From the NCBI RefSeq assembly GCF_023617245.1, contig NZ_CP067396.1:3906001-3970000 (forward strand): DNA of 64,000 nt, written 5' to 3'. Shown one piece after another: positions 1 through 8,911 of the stretch. This DNA is from Lysobacter enzymogenes. Lineage in GTDB: Bacteria > Pseudomonadota > Gammaproteobacteria > Xanthomonadales > Xanthomonadaceae. Position numbers and translations under genes: made by a program. Every line of letters begins with the position of its first letter. Within the stretch, counting starts at the first letter, position 1. The notes beneath the pieces are model-generated. The model saw only the letters and a list, made by a program, of their open reading frames with translations, did no database searches and was not told where the DNA came from.

Positions 1-229
1 CCGTGGCGGACGATTGCGCGGCGATACGGTCGAACTGCGCTGCGACCTTTTCGGCCGCAGCGTCGCCTCCGGTGGGAACTTGGCTCGTCGCGGTCATGGA
101 GGCGTCCTTGGGCTGGTCCGATGAGGCTTGGGCAGGTGGTTGCGCACAGGCGGTCAGGGCGAGCCAAGTCAACCCAAGGCTTGCGTGGCGGGTCCAGCGC
201 TGAAACGGCCTAGAGAAGATAGTTTCCAT
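1..229 (-). CDS. Putative lipoprotein, N-terminal part only
   Basis: An open frame reads leftwards from an ATG at 229 and is still open at the window edge, so about 76 residues are seen. The first 28 residues look like a lipoprotein signal: a basic start (RWTRH), a hydrophobic stretch (SLGLTWLALTA) and a lipobox LTAC with Cys28. After it come Ala/Gln/Ser-rich residues, typical of the linker after lipidation. No domain can be recognised in the visible part. It is divergent from the helicase gene across a 512-base gap. Function unknown; the call rests on the signal and the clean frame. Confidence 0.55.
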   Translation of the reverse strand, partial: METIFSRPFQRWTRHASLGLTWLALTACAQPPAQASSDQPKDASMTATSQVPTGGDAAAEKVAAQFDRIAAQSSAT

Positions 230-741
230 TCGATCTTTTTGATCAATGCAACAGCGGGGATGGGCGACGGCGCTATTCCACAGTGCGCAACTCCAGTTCC
301 AGCATCAAGGATACCCGTGCAGGAAACCGGGGGATTATTTGAACCATCGGCTCAAATCGCAGTGCTCTCGGCAGATGTGTGTCCATTGGCATGCGGCGCA
401 GGGCTTTCGATCAGGGAAACGCTGACTATGGACTATCCACGACAATCGGAGCCGACGGCTGAGCGCACGTTGCGAGCAGTAGTTTCCTGAGCGGTCGGGT
501 GGCGGTCGATTCGGCAGATCGTGACGGCGCGAACGGTTAAGTCCGCGGTCGCGGCTCGCGCCGCTCCTACAGGGGGCGGCCGATAGTGGCGCGGCGGGTG
601 CATGGGCGCGACCCAACGCCACGCCGCGTCAGGCCTCAATACGGAAAATCGCGGTAGCATTTCCCCCAAGAACGGGGACCGCGCGCATGGCCAGGGATCG
701 TCCGCTGGTGGGCCGCTCGCTCCATAACGGCGGCTGGCTTC
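230..741. other. Intergenic gap between divergent genes
   Basis: No convincing gene. It holds one REP element (543-570) and, at 721-776, about three imperfect copies of an 18-20 base unit (core ATAACGGCGG/ATGACGGCGG) that run into the helicase start region. No clear promoter was recognised, although both flanking genes must be promoted from here. Confidence 0.6.
543..570 (-). repeat. REP element (GTAG-headed), single copy
   Basis: Read on the minus strand this begins GTAGGAGCGGCGCGAGCCGC, a short imperfect palindrome headed by GTAG. The same unit occurs at 16081, 16138, 37853, 37910 and 38020. GTAG-headed palindromes of this kind are known REP elements in Stenotrophomonas and Pseudomonas, moved by RAYT transposases; no RAYT gene is in this window. 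Confidence 0.75.
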
Positions 742-3700
742 ATGACGGCGGCTAGCTCCATAACGGCGGTGCATGCAATGGATGCCTTGAAATCCCACCT
801 GAGGCCGATCGCCTCGCGGGTCAGTCAGTATTTCCGCGATTTTCTCGATTCGGATTTCAAGCGCCAGCAGGCGCCGCGCCGGCGGATCGTGCTGACGTCG
901 GACAGCGGGTTCCGTTCGGGGTTGCGCACCTCGCCCTACCCCAATCTGGATCGCGATCTGTGGGCGCTGCTGAGCCGGCCCAGCGGGGACGATCTGGCGC
1001 TGAACATCGCGCCGCGCAAGTACGTGCGGCCGATCAGCCCGGTGTTGCGCAAGGTGATCGAGGAGCAGGTCAACGCGATTCCGGCCTCCGCCATCGAGGT
1101 GGTGGGGCATGAGGTCGGCGCGTTGGCGGTCAGCACGTACGCCAGCGCGGTGCAGGACCCGGAGTTGTGGGTCGAGGGGGTGCAGCAGCATTTGGCCGAC
1201 AAGGCGTCCGAGCACATCATCCGGCCGCTGATCGCGCATCTGGACGGGCCGCTGCGCACGCAGGCCTATTGGGTGGTGGATTCGCTGCACGCGGCCGAGC
1301 GCGATCTGGTCGAGCGGGTCTGTTCGGACCTGTCGCGGATACTGCCCGAGCAACTGGCCAGATTGCTGGCCACGCAGGAGCCGGCGCCGCTGCTGGAGGC
1401 GATCCCGCAGTTCCTGACGTTGGAGGGGACGCGCCAGGCCTTGATCGCGTTCTTCGAGGGTTTCGTCGCCGCCGATGCCTATCTGGAATTCCGCGATCTG
1501 GAAACCTATGTCGCCACCAGCGACAACCTGCAGTTGTACCTGTACCTCGGCGCGGTGAAGTTCAAGGGCACGCAGTACCCGCTGTTTTTCCTGCCGATCG
1601 AGGTGCAGCGCGATCCCAGCGGCGCCGGCTACAAGCTCAAGCTGGTCAATCACCTGTACGCGAACCGCAAGGCGATCGACTTCGTGTTGCAGGAATTGGC
1701 CGCCGGCCTCAACCGCGCCTGGGTGTCGCCGATTCCCGAGCGCATCACCTACCTCAAGCCGGAACAGTCGGTGTACGAGGAAGCGCGCCTGCTGTTCCGC
1801 CGCGTGGCCAATGCGATGGACCTCGGTGGCGAGATCGAACTGTCGTCCTCCGCGCAGGATGCGGCCACGGCCCAGGTGGGGCTGTCGAGCGCGCTGTACT
1901 TGGCGGCGTTCGAGCGCGCGGACGAGGCGCTCATCAACGATTACGAAGAGATCCTGGACGCGCTCAACAAGGGCGGCTCGAGCGTGGTCGATCTGTTCGA
2001 GGGCATCGTCGGCGGCGTGCTGCGCGAGAACCCGAAGTCCATCGCCGCCGAGGTCGAGGCGCAGTGGGACGCGCTGCCGATGGTCGAGCGCGTGGTCTAC
2101 GACTCGCCGATCCCGCTGAACGAGGAACAGCGCAAGGTGCTGCTGGCGGTGCGCCACCCCGAGGGCAAGATCGTTGTCGTGGCCGGGCCGCCGGGCACCG
2201 GCAAGAGCCACACCATCACCGCCATCGCCGCCGATTGCGCGTTCAATCACCGCTCGTGCTTGGTGCTGTCGGACAAGACCGAGGCGCTGGACGTGGTCTA
2301 CGACAAGCTGTCGGAAGCCATGTCGCGGGTGCGCCACGATCCGGACTTCCCGAATCCGCTGCTGCGCCTGGGCCAGCAGGCGGCGAACTTCAAGAAACTG
2401 ACCTCGAACCAGACCATCAGCCAGATCGGCGCGTACGCCAAGGCGATGAAGGCCAATCAGGCGCGCCTGGAAGCCGAGCGGCAGGCCAAGGCCGCGGACC
2501 TGAAGCAGCAGATCGCGCAGACGGTGACCGCGCTGGGCGCGATCGAGCTGGCGGCGGTGCAGGCCATGCACGAGGACGAGGCCCAGCTGGCGCAGCTGCA
2601 TCCGGCGCTGCTGGAGCAACTGCGCCGCTGCAAGGACGCGCGCCTGCAGGCCGAACTAGACGCGCTCGCGCCCGGACTGCCGGGTCTGGAAGCGTATCTG
2701 GTCGAGGTCTTCGACGAGCGCGACCACTCCGCGGCCACGCTCTGGGACCGTTTGAACCTGGAACTGGCGCTGGCCGACTTCGCCAAGGACGCCGGCTCGA
2801 CGCCGTGGGCGTGTTTCGAACAGTTGGACGCCGACCAACTGCGGGTGCTCGGCAGCGTGCTGGTGACCTATCAACAGCTGCGCATGCCGGTGTTCGGCTA
2901 TCTGTTCCGCGGCGGCGCCGTGCGCGAGCTGGAGCGCCAGATCAACCTGCTGCCGGTGTCGCAGCCGCTGCTGCTGAAGCCCTCGGTCGCGCGCTTGCAG
3001 GCGGTCGCCGCGGCCGGCAACGCGCTGCGGCTGAAGCTGGCCGCGCAGGGCCAGGAGCAGGCGTTCCCGGCGGCGTACCGCTGGCTGGCGACGGCGCGGC
3101 CGGTGGACCCGGCCGCGGCCGGCGCGGCGCAGGCTTTCGCCCTGCTCCGCCGCATCGACCCGGCCATTCTCGACACCTTACTGGAACGCCCGAAGGACGA
3201 TGCGCGCCTGTGGCCGCTGGCGATCCGCTTCCTGGCCGGCTGGCTGCGCACGCGCGAAGCGTTCGCCGCGGCGCCGCAGATCGATTACGTGGGCACCAAG
3301 ACCCAGCTGGAACGGCTGAACACCTCGGTCATGAACTCGCACGTGGACGGCCGGCTGATCAGCTTCATGGACAACTACCGCTCCGATGCGCGCGCGTTGG
3401 CGGGGGTGATCTCCAGCCGGCAGAAGTTCCCGGAAGAGAAGTTCGGCCAGGTGCGCGAGAGCTTTCCGGTCATCATCGCCAGCATCCGCGAGTTCGGCGA
3501 ATTCATGCCGCTGGCGCCGGACCTGTTCGATGTGGTGGTGATCGACGAAGCCTCGCAGGTGTCGGTGGCGCAGGCGCTGCCGGCGCTGCTGCGCGCGCGC
3601 AAGGTGGTGGTGCTGGGCGACGACAAGCAGTTCTCCAACGTCAAGTCGTCCAACGCCAGCATCGAGCAGAACGAGAAGTACCGCGGCGAGCTGACCCACT

Positions 3701-5106
3701 ACTTCCGCGCCAACGTCAGCGACGCGGCCGACGCCCTGCAGCGCCTGTCGATGTTCGACGTGAAGCGCTCGATCCTGGAGTTCTGCAATCACGCGGCGTC
3801 GTACTCGGTGATGCTGCGCAAGCACTTCCGCTCCTATCAGGAACTGATCGGCTATTCGTCGGGGACTTTCTACGGCCACCAGTTGCAGGCCATCAAGATC
3901 CGCGGCGTGCCGGTCGACGAAGTCATCCGTTTCGACCGGGTCGATACCGCCGACAAGAAGACCACGCGCGGCACCAACGAGGCCGAGGCGGATTTCATCC
4001 TGGAGCGGCTGCTGGAACTGATCGAGGAAGAAGACCCGCCGACGGTCGGCGTCATCACCCCGTTCCGCGAGCAACAGACCTATCTGTCCAAGCGGCTTTT
4101 CAGCCACGCCCGCGGCGCGGAGTTCGAACGCCTGCTCAAGCTCAAGGTCATGACCTTCGACAGCTGCCAGGGCGAGGAACGCAACATCATCTTCTATTCG
4201 ATGGTGGCCACCGCCGAGCACGACGCGCTGAACTACGTGTTCCCGGTCGAGCTGACCGATGCGCAGCAGGCGGTCGAGGAAAAGCTCAAGGTGCAGCGCC
4301 TCAACGTCGGCTTCAGCCGCGCCCAGGAGATGGTGTGGTTCGTCCACTCCAAGCCGCTGGGCGAGTATCGCGGCGCTATCGGTCAGGCGCTGCACCATTA
4401 CGCCAATGTGCTCGACCGGGCCGCGCGCCTGCCCGATGCGCAGGACGTCGATCCGTCCAGCCCGATGGAAGCCCGGGTGCTGGAGTGGCTGCACCAGACG
4501 CCGTTCTATCAACAGCATCTGGACGACATCGACGTGTTCGCCCAGTTCGAGGTCGGCGCCTACCTCAAGCAACTCGATCCCACCTACCAGCATCCGGCCT
4601 GGCGCGTGGACTTCCTGGTGACGTATCAGTCGCCCAAGGGGCCGATCCAGATCGTGATCGAGTACGACGGCTTCGAGCATCACTTCCAGAAAGGCAAGCA
4701 CATCCACATCGGCAACCACGAGCGTTACCTGCACGAGGCCGACGTGGAGCGCCAGCTGACCCTGGAGAGCTACGGCTACCGTTTCCTGCGCATCAACCGC
4801 TTCAACCTCGGCGACGATGCCGTCGCGACATTGTCCGAGCGGCTGGATCGCTTGGTCGAGATCGCCTTGGGCGAGCACCGCTCCGAAGCGGTCAGCCAGG
4901 TGCAGTCGCAGGCGGCCGGATTGGCGAGCAAGGAGCTCAAGCCCTGCTCGCGCTGCGGCAAGATCAAGGAGCAGGCCGAGTTCTTCGATCCGGCGCTGAA
5001 GGACGGGGCTGGCGGCTATGGCCGCGTGTGTCTTGCCTGCAAGAGCGAGTCTGCGTCCGGGAGTTCGCGCGAGGCGGGCGCCAAGCGCCGGCGTCGCTGG
5101 CGCTGA
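742..5106 (+). CDS. Large superfamily 1 helicase with C-terminal nuclease-like domain and zinc ribbon
   Basis: About 1454 residues. The N-terminal ~450 residues match nothing I recognise. An SF1 (Upf1/Dna2-like) motor follows: Walker A GPPGTGKS near residue 481, a long helical insert, Walker B VVVIDEAS near 932, GDDKQFSN near 956, a motif V region (TFDSCQGEERN) and motif VI (NVGFSRAQE) near 1190. Around 1285-1370 lies a PD-(D/E)xK-like (DUF559/Vsr-type) segment with WRVDFLV, IVIEYDGFEHH and a final YRFLRINRF. The last ~60 residues carry CxxC...CxxC (CSRCG, CLAC), probably a zinc ribbon. Helicase plus nuclease suggests processing of nucleic acid; an antiphage role is possible but unproven. No methylase or partner gene is adjacent. 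The start is uncertain: 742 lies inside a tandem repeat, and ATG 778 (MDALKSHL) is a good alternative. Neither has a strong ribosome site. Confidence 0.85.
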   Translation: MTAASSITAVHAMDALKSHLRPIASRVSQYFRDFLDSDFKRQQAPRRRIVLTSDSGFRSGLRTSPYPNLDRDLWALLSRPSGDDLALNIAPRKYVRPISPVLRKVIEEQVNAIPASAIEVVGHEVGALAVSTYASAVQDPELWVEGVQQHLADKASEHIIRPLIAHLDGPLRTQAYWVVDSLHAAERDLVERVCSDLSRILPEQLARLLATQEPAPLLEAIPQFLTLEGTRQALIAFFEGFVAADAYLEFRDLETYVATSDNLQLYLYLGAVKFKGTQYPLFFLPIEVQRDPSGAGYKLKLVNHLYANRKAIDFVLQELAAGLNRAWVSPIPERITYLKPEQSVYEEARLLFRRVANAMDLGGEIELSSSAQDAATAQVGLSSALYLAAFERADEALINDYEEILDALNKGGSSVVDLFEGIVGGVLRENPKSIAAEVEAQWDALPMVERVVYDSPIPLNEEQRKVLLAVRHPEGKIVVVAGPPGTGKSHTITAIAADCAFNHRSCLVLSDKTEALDVVYDKLSEAMSRVRHDPDFPNPLLRLGQQAANFKKLTSNQTISQIGAYAKAMKANQARLEAERQAKAADLKQQIAQTVTALGAIELAAVQAMHEDEAQLAQLHPALLEQLRRCKDARLQAELDALAPGLPGLEAYLVEVFDERDHSAATLWDRLNLELALADFAKDAGSTPWACFEQLDADQLRVLGSVLVTYQQLRMPVFGYLFRGGAVRELERQINLLPVSQPLLLKPSVARLQAVAAAGNALRLKLAAQGQEQAFPAAYRWLATARPVDPAAAGAAQAFALLRRIDPAILDTLLERPKDDARLWPLAIRFLAGWLRTREAFAAAPQIDYVGTKTQLERLNTSVMNSHVDGRLISFMDNYRSDARALAGVISSRQKFPEEKFGQVRESFPVIIASIREFGEFMPLAPDLFDVVVIDEASQVSVAQALPALLRARKVVVLGDDKQFSNVKSSNASIEQNEKYRGELTHYFRANVSDAADALQRLSMFDVKRSILEFCNHAASYSVMLRKHFRSYQELIGYSSGTFYGHQLQAIKIRGVPVDEVIRFDRVDTADKKTTRGTNEAEADFILERLLELIEEEDPPTVGVITPFREQQTYLSKRLFSHARGAEFERLLKLKVMTFDSCQGEERNIIFYSMVATAEHDALNYVFPVELTDAQQAVEEKLKVQRLNVGFSRAQEMVWFVHSKPLGEYRGAIGQALHHYANVLDRAARLPDAQDVDPSSPMEARVLEWLHQTPFYQQHLDDIDVFAQFEVGAYLKQLDPTYQHPAWRVDFLVTYQSPKGPIQIVIEYDGFEHHFQKGKHIHIGNHERYLHEADVERQLTLESYGYRFLRINRFNLGDDAVATLSERLDRLVEIALGEHRSEAVSQVQSQAAGLASKELKPCSRCGKIKEQAEFFDPALKDGAGGYGRVCLACKSESASGSSREAGAKRRRRWR

Positions 5107-5642
5107 GGCGCGCGGCGCGCCCGCGCGGGCCGACGGCCCGCGCATCGTCGAGTCCAGCCCGGGCGCGCGACGAACTTCAGCGATGTCGCGAGGCCGCCCT
5201 CGCCGGCCTCTTGCGTTTCTTCGTCTGTGGTGGGCATTTCCGCAGCAGCAAGCGTTGCCGCTATGCCGGCGATCGCTGGAACGACGAGGCGTCGCTGGCG
5301 GAATGCGGTTGCCGTAATCGATCGGGGCGATGCGGCGCGGTGCGTGTGGCCGCTCGGAGGCCGCTTTGGTACTCGGCGTCGCTGTATCGCGCTGCGCTGA
5401 TCGGAAAGCGTCGGGCCTGAAGGCCCTCCCACGACAGCCGCCGCTATTGCGGCCCCGGGGCGAGCGCCGATGCGCGATCCACCGAGTCCAGCGAGCCCCG
5501 TAACGATTTCGCTTTTAGCGAACTGTGGCCGCCGATCCATTTTTGAGAATCGGCACAAAGCGCGTTGTGCCTCGCGACGTAGCAAGCTGGATGCGATTCA
5601 CACCTGTGTTACGCTCAAAGTATGAATTCAAAGGAGTGATTC
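5107..5642. other. Intergenic region before the acyl carrier protein gene
   Basis: No gene is supported; open frames here are GC-driven shadows. Just before the next gene there is a good Shine-Dalgarno AAGGAG (5631-5636), six bases ahead of the ATG at 5643. A small dyad ACACctGTGT lies at 5600-5609. A TTCACA/TATGAA pair (5597, 5621) resembles a sigma-70 promoter but would start transcription on top of the ribosome site, so I do not call it. Confidence 0.5.
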
Positions 5643-5939
5643 ATGTCTGAAACGACCGCCTACGACACCCTCGTGGAAGTGTTCCGGGACGAACTCGCGA
5701 TCGACCCCGCCCGTGTCCATCCGGGCGCCTCGTTGATCGGCGAATTGGGGTTCGACTCCATCGCTTTCGCCATCGGCCTGGTGTCGATCGAGGAAAAGCT
5801 GGGGGTGACGCTGCGCCAGGAAGAGCTCATCGTCTGCAAGACGGTCGGCGACGTGGCCCGGCTCATCGAACAGACCCGCGACCGCGTCGCGGCCGCCGGC
5901 GCCGCGCTGCCCGCCGCGTCCGCAGTCCCCGCGCAATAA
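5643..5939 (+). CDS. Stand-alone acyl carrier protein
   Basis: 98 residues. The phosphopantetheine attachment motif LGFDS (Ser near residue 38) sits in the usual four-helix acyl-carrier context, followed by helix III/IV sequence (VSIEEKLGVTLRQEEL). The last ~20 residues are Ala/Pro-rich and outside the fold. It should carry an acyl group as a thioester after 4'-phosphopantetheinylation. It starts the plus-strand arm of the metabolite locus, 75 bases before the acyl-AMP ligase, which is its likely loading enzyme. Start supported by AAGGAG six bases upstream. Confidence 0.9.
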   Translation: MSETTAYDTLVEVFRDELAIDPARVHPGASLIGELGFDSIAFAIGLVSIEEKLGVTLRQEELIVCKTVGDVARLIEQTRDRVAAAGAALPAASAVPAQ

Positions 5940-6014
5940 AGCCCTCCGGTCGCACGGACGCAGATTCTCCGTCGCCGGCCGCGCGACACCGGAAGATCAA
6001 GGACCGATCGAACC

Positions 6015-7703
6015 ATGAGCCGATTCACCCACGACGTATTCGTCGCCGCGCCCGCGTCCGGCAAAGGCCTGGTCACGGGCGAGCCGCATCGGCCTGTCCG
6101 ACGCACCTGGCAGGAGATCCACGGGATCGCGCGCCGCATGGCCGGCACGCTCGCGGCGGCCGGCGTGAATCCCGGCGACGCGGTCGGCGTGCTGATGGGC
6201 GAGCCCGCCGGCATCGCGCCGACCATCCAGGCCATCTGGATGCGCGGGGCGTCGGTGACGATGCTGCATCAGCCCGGCCCGCGGGCGGACCTCGACGCCT
6301 GGGCCGAGGACACCTTCGCGGTGCTGGACATGATCGGCGCGAAGCTGGTCGTCGTCGGCGACGTGTTCGCACGCACGATGCCGCTGTTCGAAGCCAAGGC
6401 CGCACCCGTCGTATCCGCCGACGCGCTGGCCGAAGGCGCGGCGCTCGAACCGCTCGAGTGCGGCGAGGACGACATCGCCTTCCTGCAACTGACCTCGGGC
6501 TCGACCGGGCTGCCCAAGGCGGTGGCGATCTCGCATCGGAACCTGCACGAGAACGCGGCGGCGATGGTCAGCGCGTCCAAGCTCGATCCGCGTGACGATG
6601 TGCTGGTGAGCTGGCTGCCGCTGTTCCACGACATGGGCATGATCGGGTTCCTGGTCCTGCCCATGCAGGTCGGCGCGGAGGCGGTGTGCGCGGCGCCCGG
6701 CGAATTCCTGCGCTCGCCGCGGCTGTGGCCGTCGTTGATCTCGAAATATCGCGGGACCATGACTGCGGGGCCGAACTTCGCCTACGCCCTGCTCGCGCGC
6801 TACCTGCGCGCGGCGGCCGACGGCGCGTTCGACCTCTCGTCGCTGCGCTTCGCGCTCAGCGGCGCGGAACCCGTCGATCACGCGACCGTCGCCGCGGTGC
6901 TCGAAACCGGCGCCCGGTTCGGGCTCGATTCCACCGCCTTCGTCGCCGCGTACGGAATGGCGGAAGCCACGCTCGCGATCTCGTTCTCCGAGACCGGCGC
7001 GGGCGTGCAGTTCGACGCGGTCGACCAGGCGGCGATCGAACGCGAGTCGCATGCGGCGATCAGCGCGGATCAGGCCGCACGCCGTCTGGCCAAACTGGGC
7101 AAGCCGGTGCCTGGCATCGAAATCCGCGTCGGCGACGGCGACAGCGCCAAGGTCCGCACGGTCGGCGAACTCAAGATCCGCGGCGATGCCGTCTCGCGCT
7201 ATTACCTCACGCCCAGCGGCAAGCGATCGCTGCTCGGCGACGACGGATGGTTCAGCACCGGCGACATGGGTTATGTCACCGAAACCGGCGAGGTCGTCGT
7301 CTGCGGCCGGTTGAAGGACATGATCATCGTGGCGGGCCGCAACATCTTCCCCGGCGATATCGAGCGCGCGGCCTGCCGCGTCGACGGCGTGCGCCAGGGC
7401 AACGCGATCGCGGTCGCGCTCGCCGCCGCGGGAATACGCGAAGAGTTCGCGGTCGTGGTCGAAGCCGGCGACAGCGCCGACACCGAATCCAGCGCGCGGA
7501 TCAAGAGCGACGTCTCGGACGCGGTGTATGCGGCCTTCGGCGTCAGCCCGCGGCTGGTCTCGGTGGTCCCGCCGCGCACCTTGCCGAAAACGCCGTCGGG
7601 AAAACCGAAGCGCTCCGCCACCATCGCCATCGTCGAAACCGAACTGGCGATGCTTCACGGCGCGAACAGTCAACGACAACAGGAATCGGTCGGCTCGCCA
7701 TGA
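6015..7703 (+). CDS. Fatty acyl-AMP ligase-like adenylating enzyme
   Basis: 562 residues of the ANL superfamily. The P-loop-like core LTSGSTGLPKAVAISH is near residues 158-173, SWLPLFHDMGMIGFL near 200 and YGMAEATLA near 314. The C-terminal domain has STGDMGYV and GRLKDMIIVAGRNIFPGDIE, and a final PKTPSGKPKR supplies the catalytic lysine region. The HDMGMIG stretch and layout resemble FAAL (FadD32-type) enzymes, which adenylate a carboxylic acid and pass it to a carrier protein rather than to CoA. The adjacent free ACP fits this. The substrate cannot be read from sequence; a fatty acid is most likely. Its stop overlaps the next start (ATGA), indicating translational coupling. Confidence 0.85.
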   Translation: MSRFTHDVFVAAPASGKGLVTGEPHRPVRRTWQEIHGIARRMAGTLAAAGVNPGDAVGVLMGEPAGIAPTIQAIWMRGASVTMLHQPGPRADLDAWAEDTFAVLDMIGAKLVVVGDVFARTMPLFEAKAAPVVSADALAEGAALEPLECGEDDIAFLQLTSGSTGLPKAVAISHRNLHENAAAMVSASKLDPRDDVLVSWLPLFHDMGMIGFLVLPMQVGAEAVCAAPGEFLRSPRLWPSLISKYRGTMTAGPNFAYALLARYLRAAADGAFDLSSLRFALSGAEPVDHATVAAVLETGARFGLDSTAFVAAYGMAEATLAISFSETGAGVQFDAVDQAAIERESHAAISADQAARRLAKLGKPVPGIEIRVGDGDSAKVRTVGELKIRGDAVSRYYLTPSGKRSLLGDDGWFSTGDMGYVTETGEVVVCGRLKDMIIVAGRNIFPGDIERAACRVDGVRQGNAIAVALAAAGIREEFAVVVEAGDSADTESSARIKSDVSDAVYAAFGVSPRLVSVVPPRTLPKTPSGKPKRSATIAIVETELAMLHGANSQRQQESVGSP

Positions 7704-8890
7704 CCTTGCAGATGGAATCAGCGTTTTCCGATATCGCCGCATTCAAGGACCATCTCGACGCGATCCTGGCGCGGGAGTCGACCCGCCGGCTGGTCGAGGA
7801 TGCCGAAGCGGCCGGCCTGTTCCCCCGAGGCATCATCGAATTGCTCGGCCGCGAGGGCATCTTCGCGGCGAAGTGGCAGGAGCGCCCGGTGCCCGCGCTG
7901 GAACACACGTTGGCGCTGTCCGAGCGGTTCGGCCGGCTCGGCGCCGGCGGCATCGCCTCGGCGGTGACCCTGCACGACTCGGCGATCGCGATGCTGCGCC
8001 GCTTCGGCCGTTCGCAAGCGCTGCGCGATGTCGCCGACCAGGCGATCGCGGGCCAGGCCGTGCTGTGCATCTCCGCGACCGAGGCCGGCGCGGGCTCGGA
8101 CATGCTCGGGCTCAGCTCGACGGCCGTCCGCGAGGAAGGCGGCTATCGCCTGCGCGGCCACAAGAAGATGGCGTCGCCCTCGCCGGTGGCCGACCACATC
8201 GTGCTGGCGCTGCGCGGCATCGACGAGAGCCACGCGGGCCGCGACGATCTCGCGCTGTTCCTGGTGCCGACCTCGCAGCTTCGCGTCGGCAAGGCCTTCG
8301 ACACCGTCGGCGCCCGCAGCATCAGCACCGCGCCGGTGTTCTTCGACACCTGGGTACCGGCCGAGATGATGATCGCCCGCCCCGGCACCGGCTTGGCCGT
8401 GCTCAGCTGGGCCTTGGCCCAGGAACGCTTCGCGATGGCGGCGCAGATTCTCGGCGCCTGCCATCTGGCGCTGGGCGTGACGGTGGCGCGGATGAAGCGG
8501 CGCAAGACCTTCGGCGTCGCGCTGTTCGACCATCAGGCCTTGCGCCTGCGGATCGCCGACCTGCAGGCGCGGGTCGACATGATGCGCTTGGCCTTGAACG
8601 GCCTGATCGCCAACGCCGCCGGCTTCAACGTACGCTCGTGCTCGGCCGCGAAAGTCACCGCGGTTCGGCTGGGCTGCGAGGTGATGTCCGAGTGCATGCA
8701 CATCTTCGGCAGCGCCGGCGTGCTGGAGACGGAATCGCCGCTCGGCCGTTGGTGGCGCGACGTGAAGATGGCGCGGATCGGCGGCGGCACGGACGAGATG
8801 CTGTGGGAGATCGTCGCCGCGGGCCTGGAACCGGATTACGCGAGCTACGACCAGATGGTCAACGAATGGCAGCCTGAGCCGCTGGGCTGA
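7700..8890 (+). CDS. Acyl-CoA/acyl-ACP dehydrogenase family flavoprotein
   Basis: 396 residues. It shows the family order: helical N-terminus, SATEAGAGSDMLGL (flavin and substrate region, about residues 132-145), GHKKMASPSPVADH, and a C-terminal helical bundle with RMKRRKTFGVALFDHQ and FGSAGVLETESPLGRWWRDVK. The motif that often carries the catalytic glutamate (YEGT) reads IGGGTDEM, so the base must be elsewhere, as in some subfamilies. In this context it probably desaturates the carrier-bound acyl chain or an NRPS-bound intermediate. It overlaps the ligase by four bases and ends 21 bases from the converging monooxygenase gene. Confidence 0.87.
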   Translation: MTLQMESAFSDIAAFKDHLDAILARESTRRLVEDAEAAGLFPRGIIELLGREGIFAAKWQERPVPALEHTLALSERFGRLGAGGIASAVTLHDSAIAMLRRFGRSQALRDVADQAIAGQAVLCISATEAGAGSDMLGLSSTAVREEGGYRLRGHKKMASPSPVADHIVLALRGIDESHAGRDDLALFLVPTSQLRVGKAFDTVGARSISTAPVFFDTWVPAEMMIARPGTGLAVLSWALAQERFAMAAQILGACHLALGVTVARMKRRKTFGVALFDHQALRLRIADLQARVDMMRLALNGLIANAAGFNVRSCSAAKVTAVRLGCEVMSECMHIFGSAGVLETESPLGRWWRDVKMARIGGGTDEMLWEIVAAGLEPDYASYDQMVNEWQPEPLG

Positions 8891-8911
8891 GCCGCTGGGC
8901 CGAGCCGAAGC

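Noticed and set aside
433..2619. Very long open frame opposite the helicase gene
   Set aside because: It is a mirror of the real gene: very high GC removes stop codons in antisense frames, and the translation is Arg/Gln/His-rich without domains.
3178..5145. Second long antisense frame in the helicase gene
   Set aside because: Same explanation; no ribosome site and no recognisable motifs.
5597..5626. Sigma-70 promoter TTCACA/TATGAA before the ACP gene
   Set aside because: The implied transcript start would fall on the Shine-Dalgarno sequence, leaving almost no leader.
5643..8890. Pyrrole-2-carboxyl-carrier cassette (PltL/PltF/PltE type)
   Set aside because: The carrier, ligase and dehydrogenase order is similar, but the ligase is FAAL-like rather than a proline adenylation domain.
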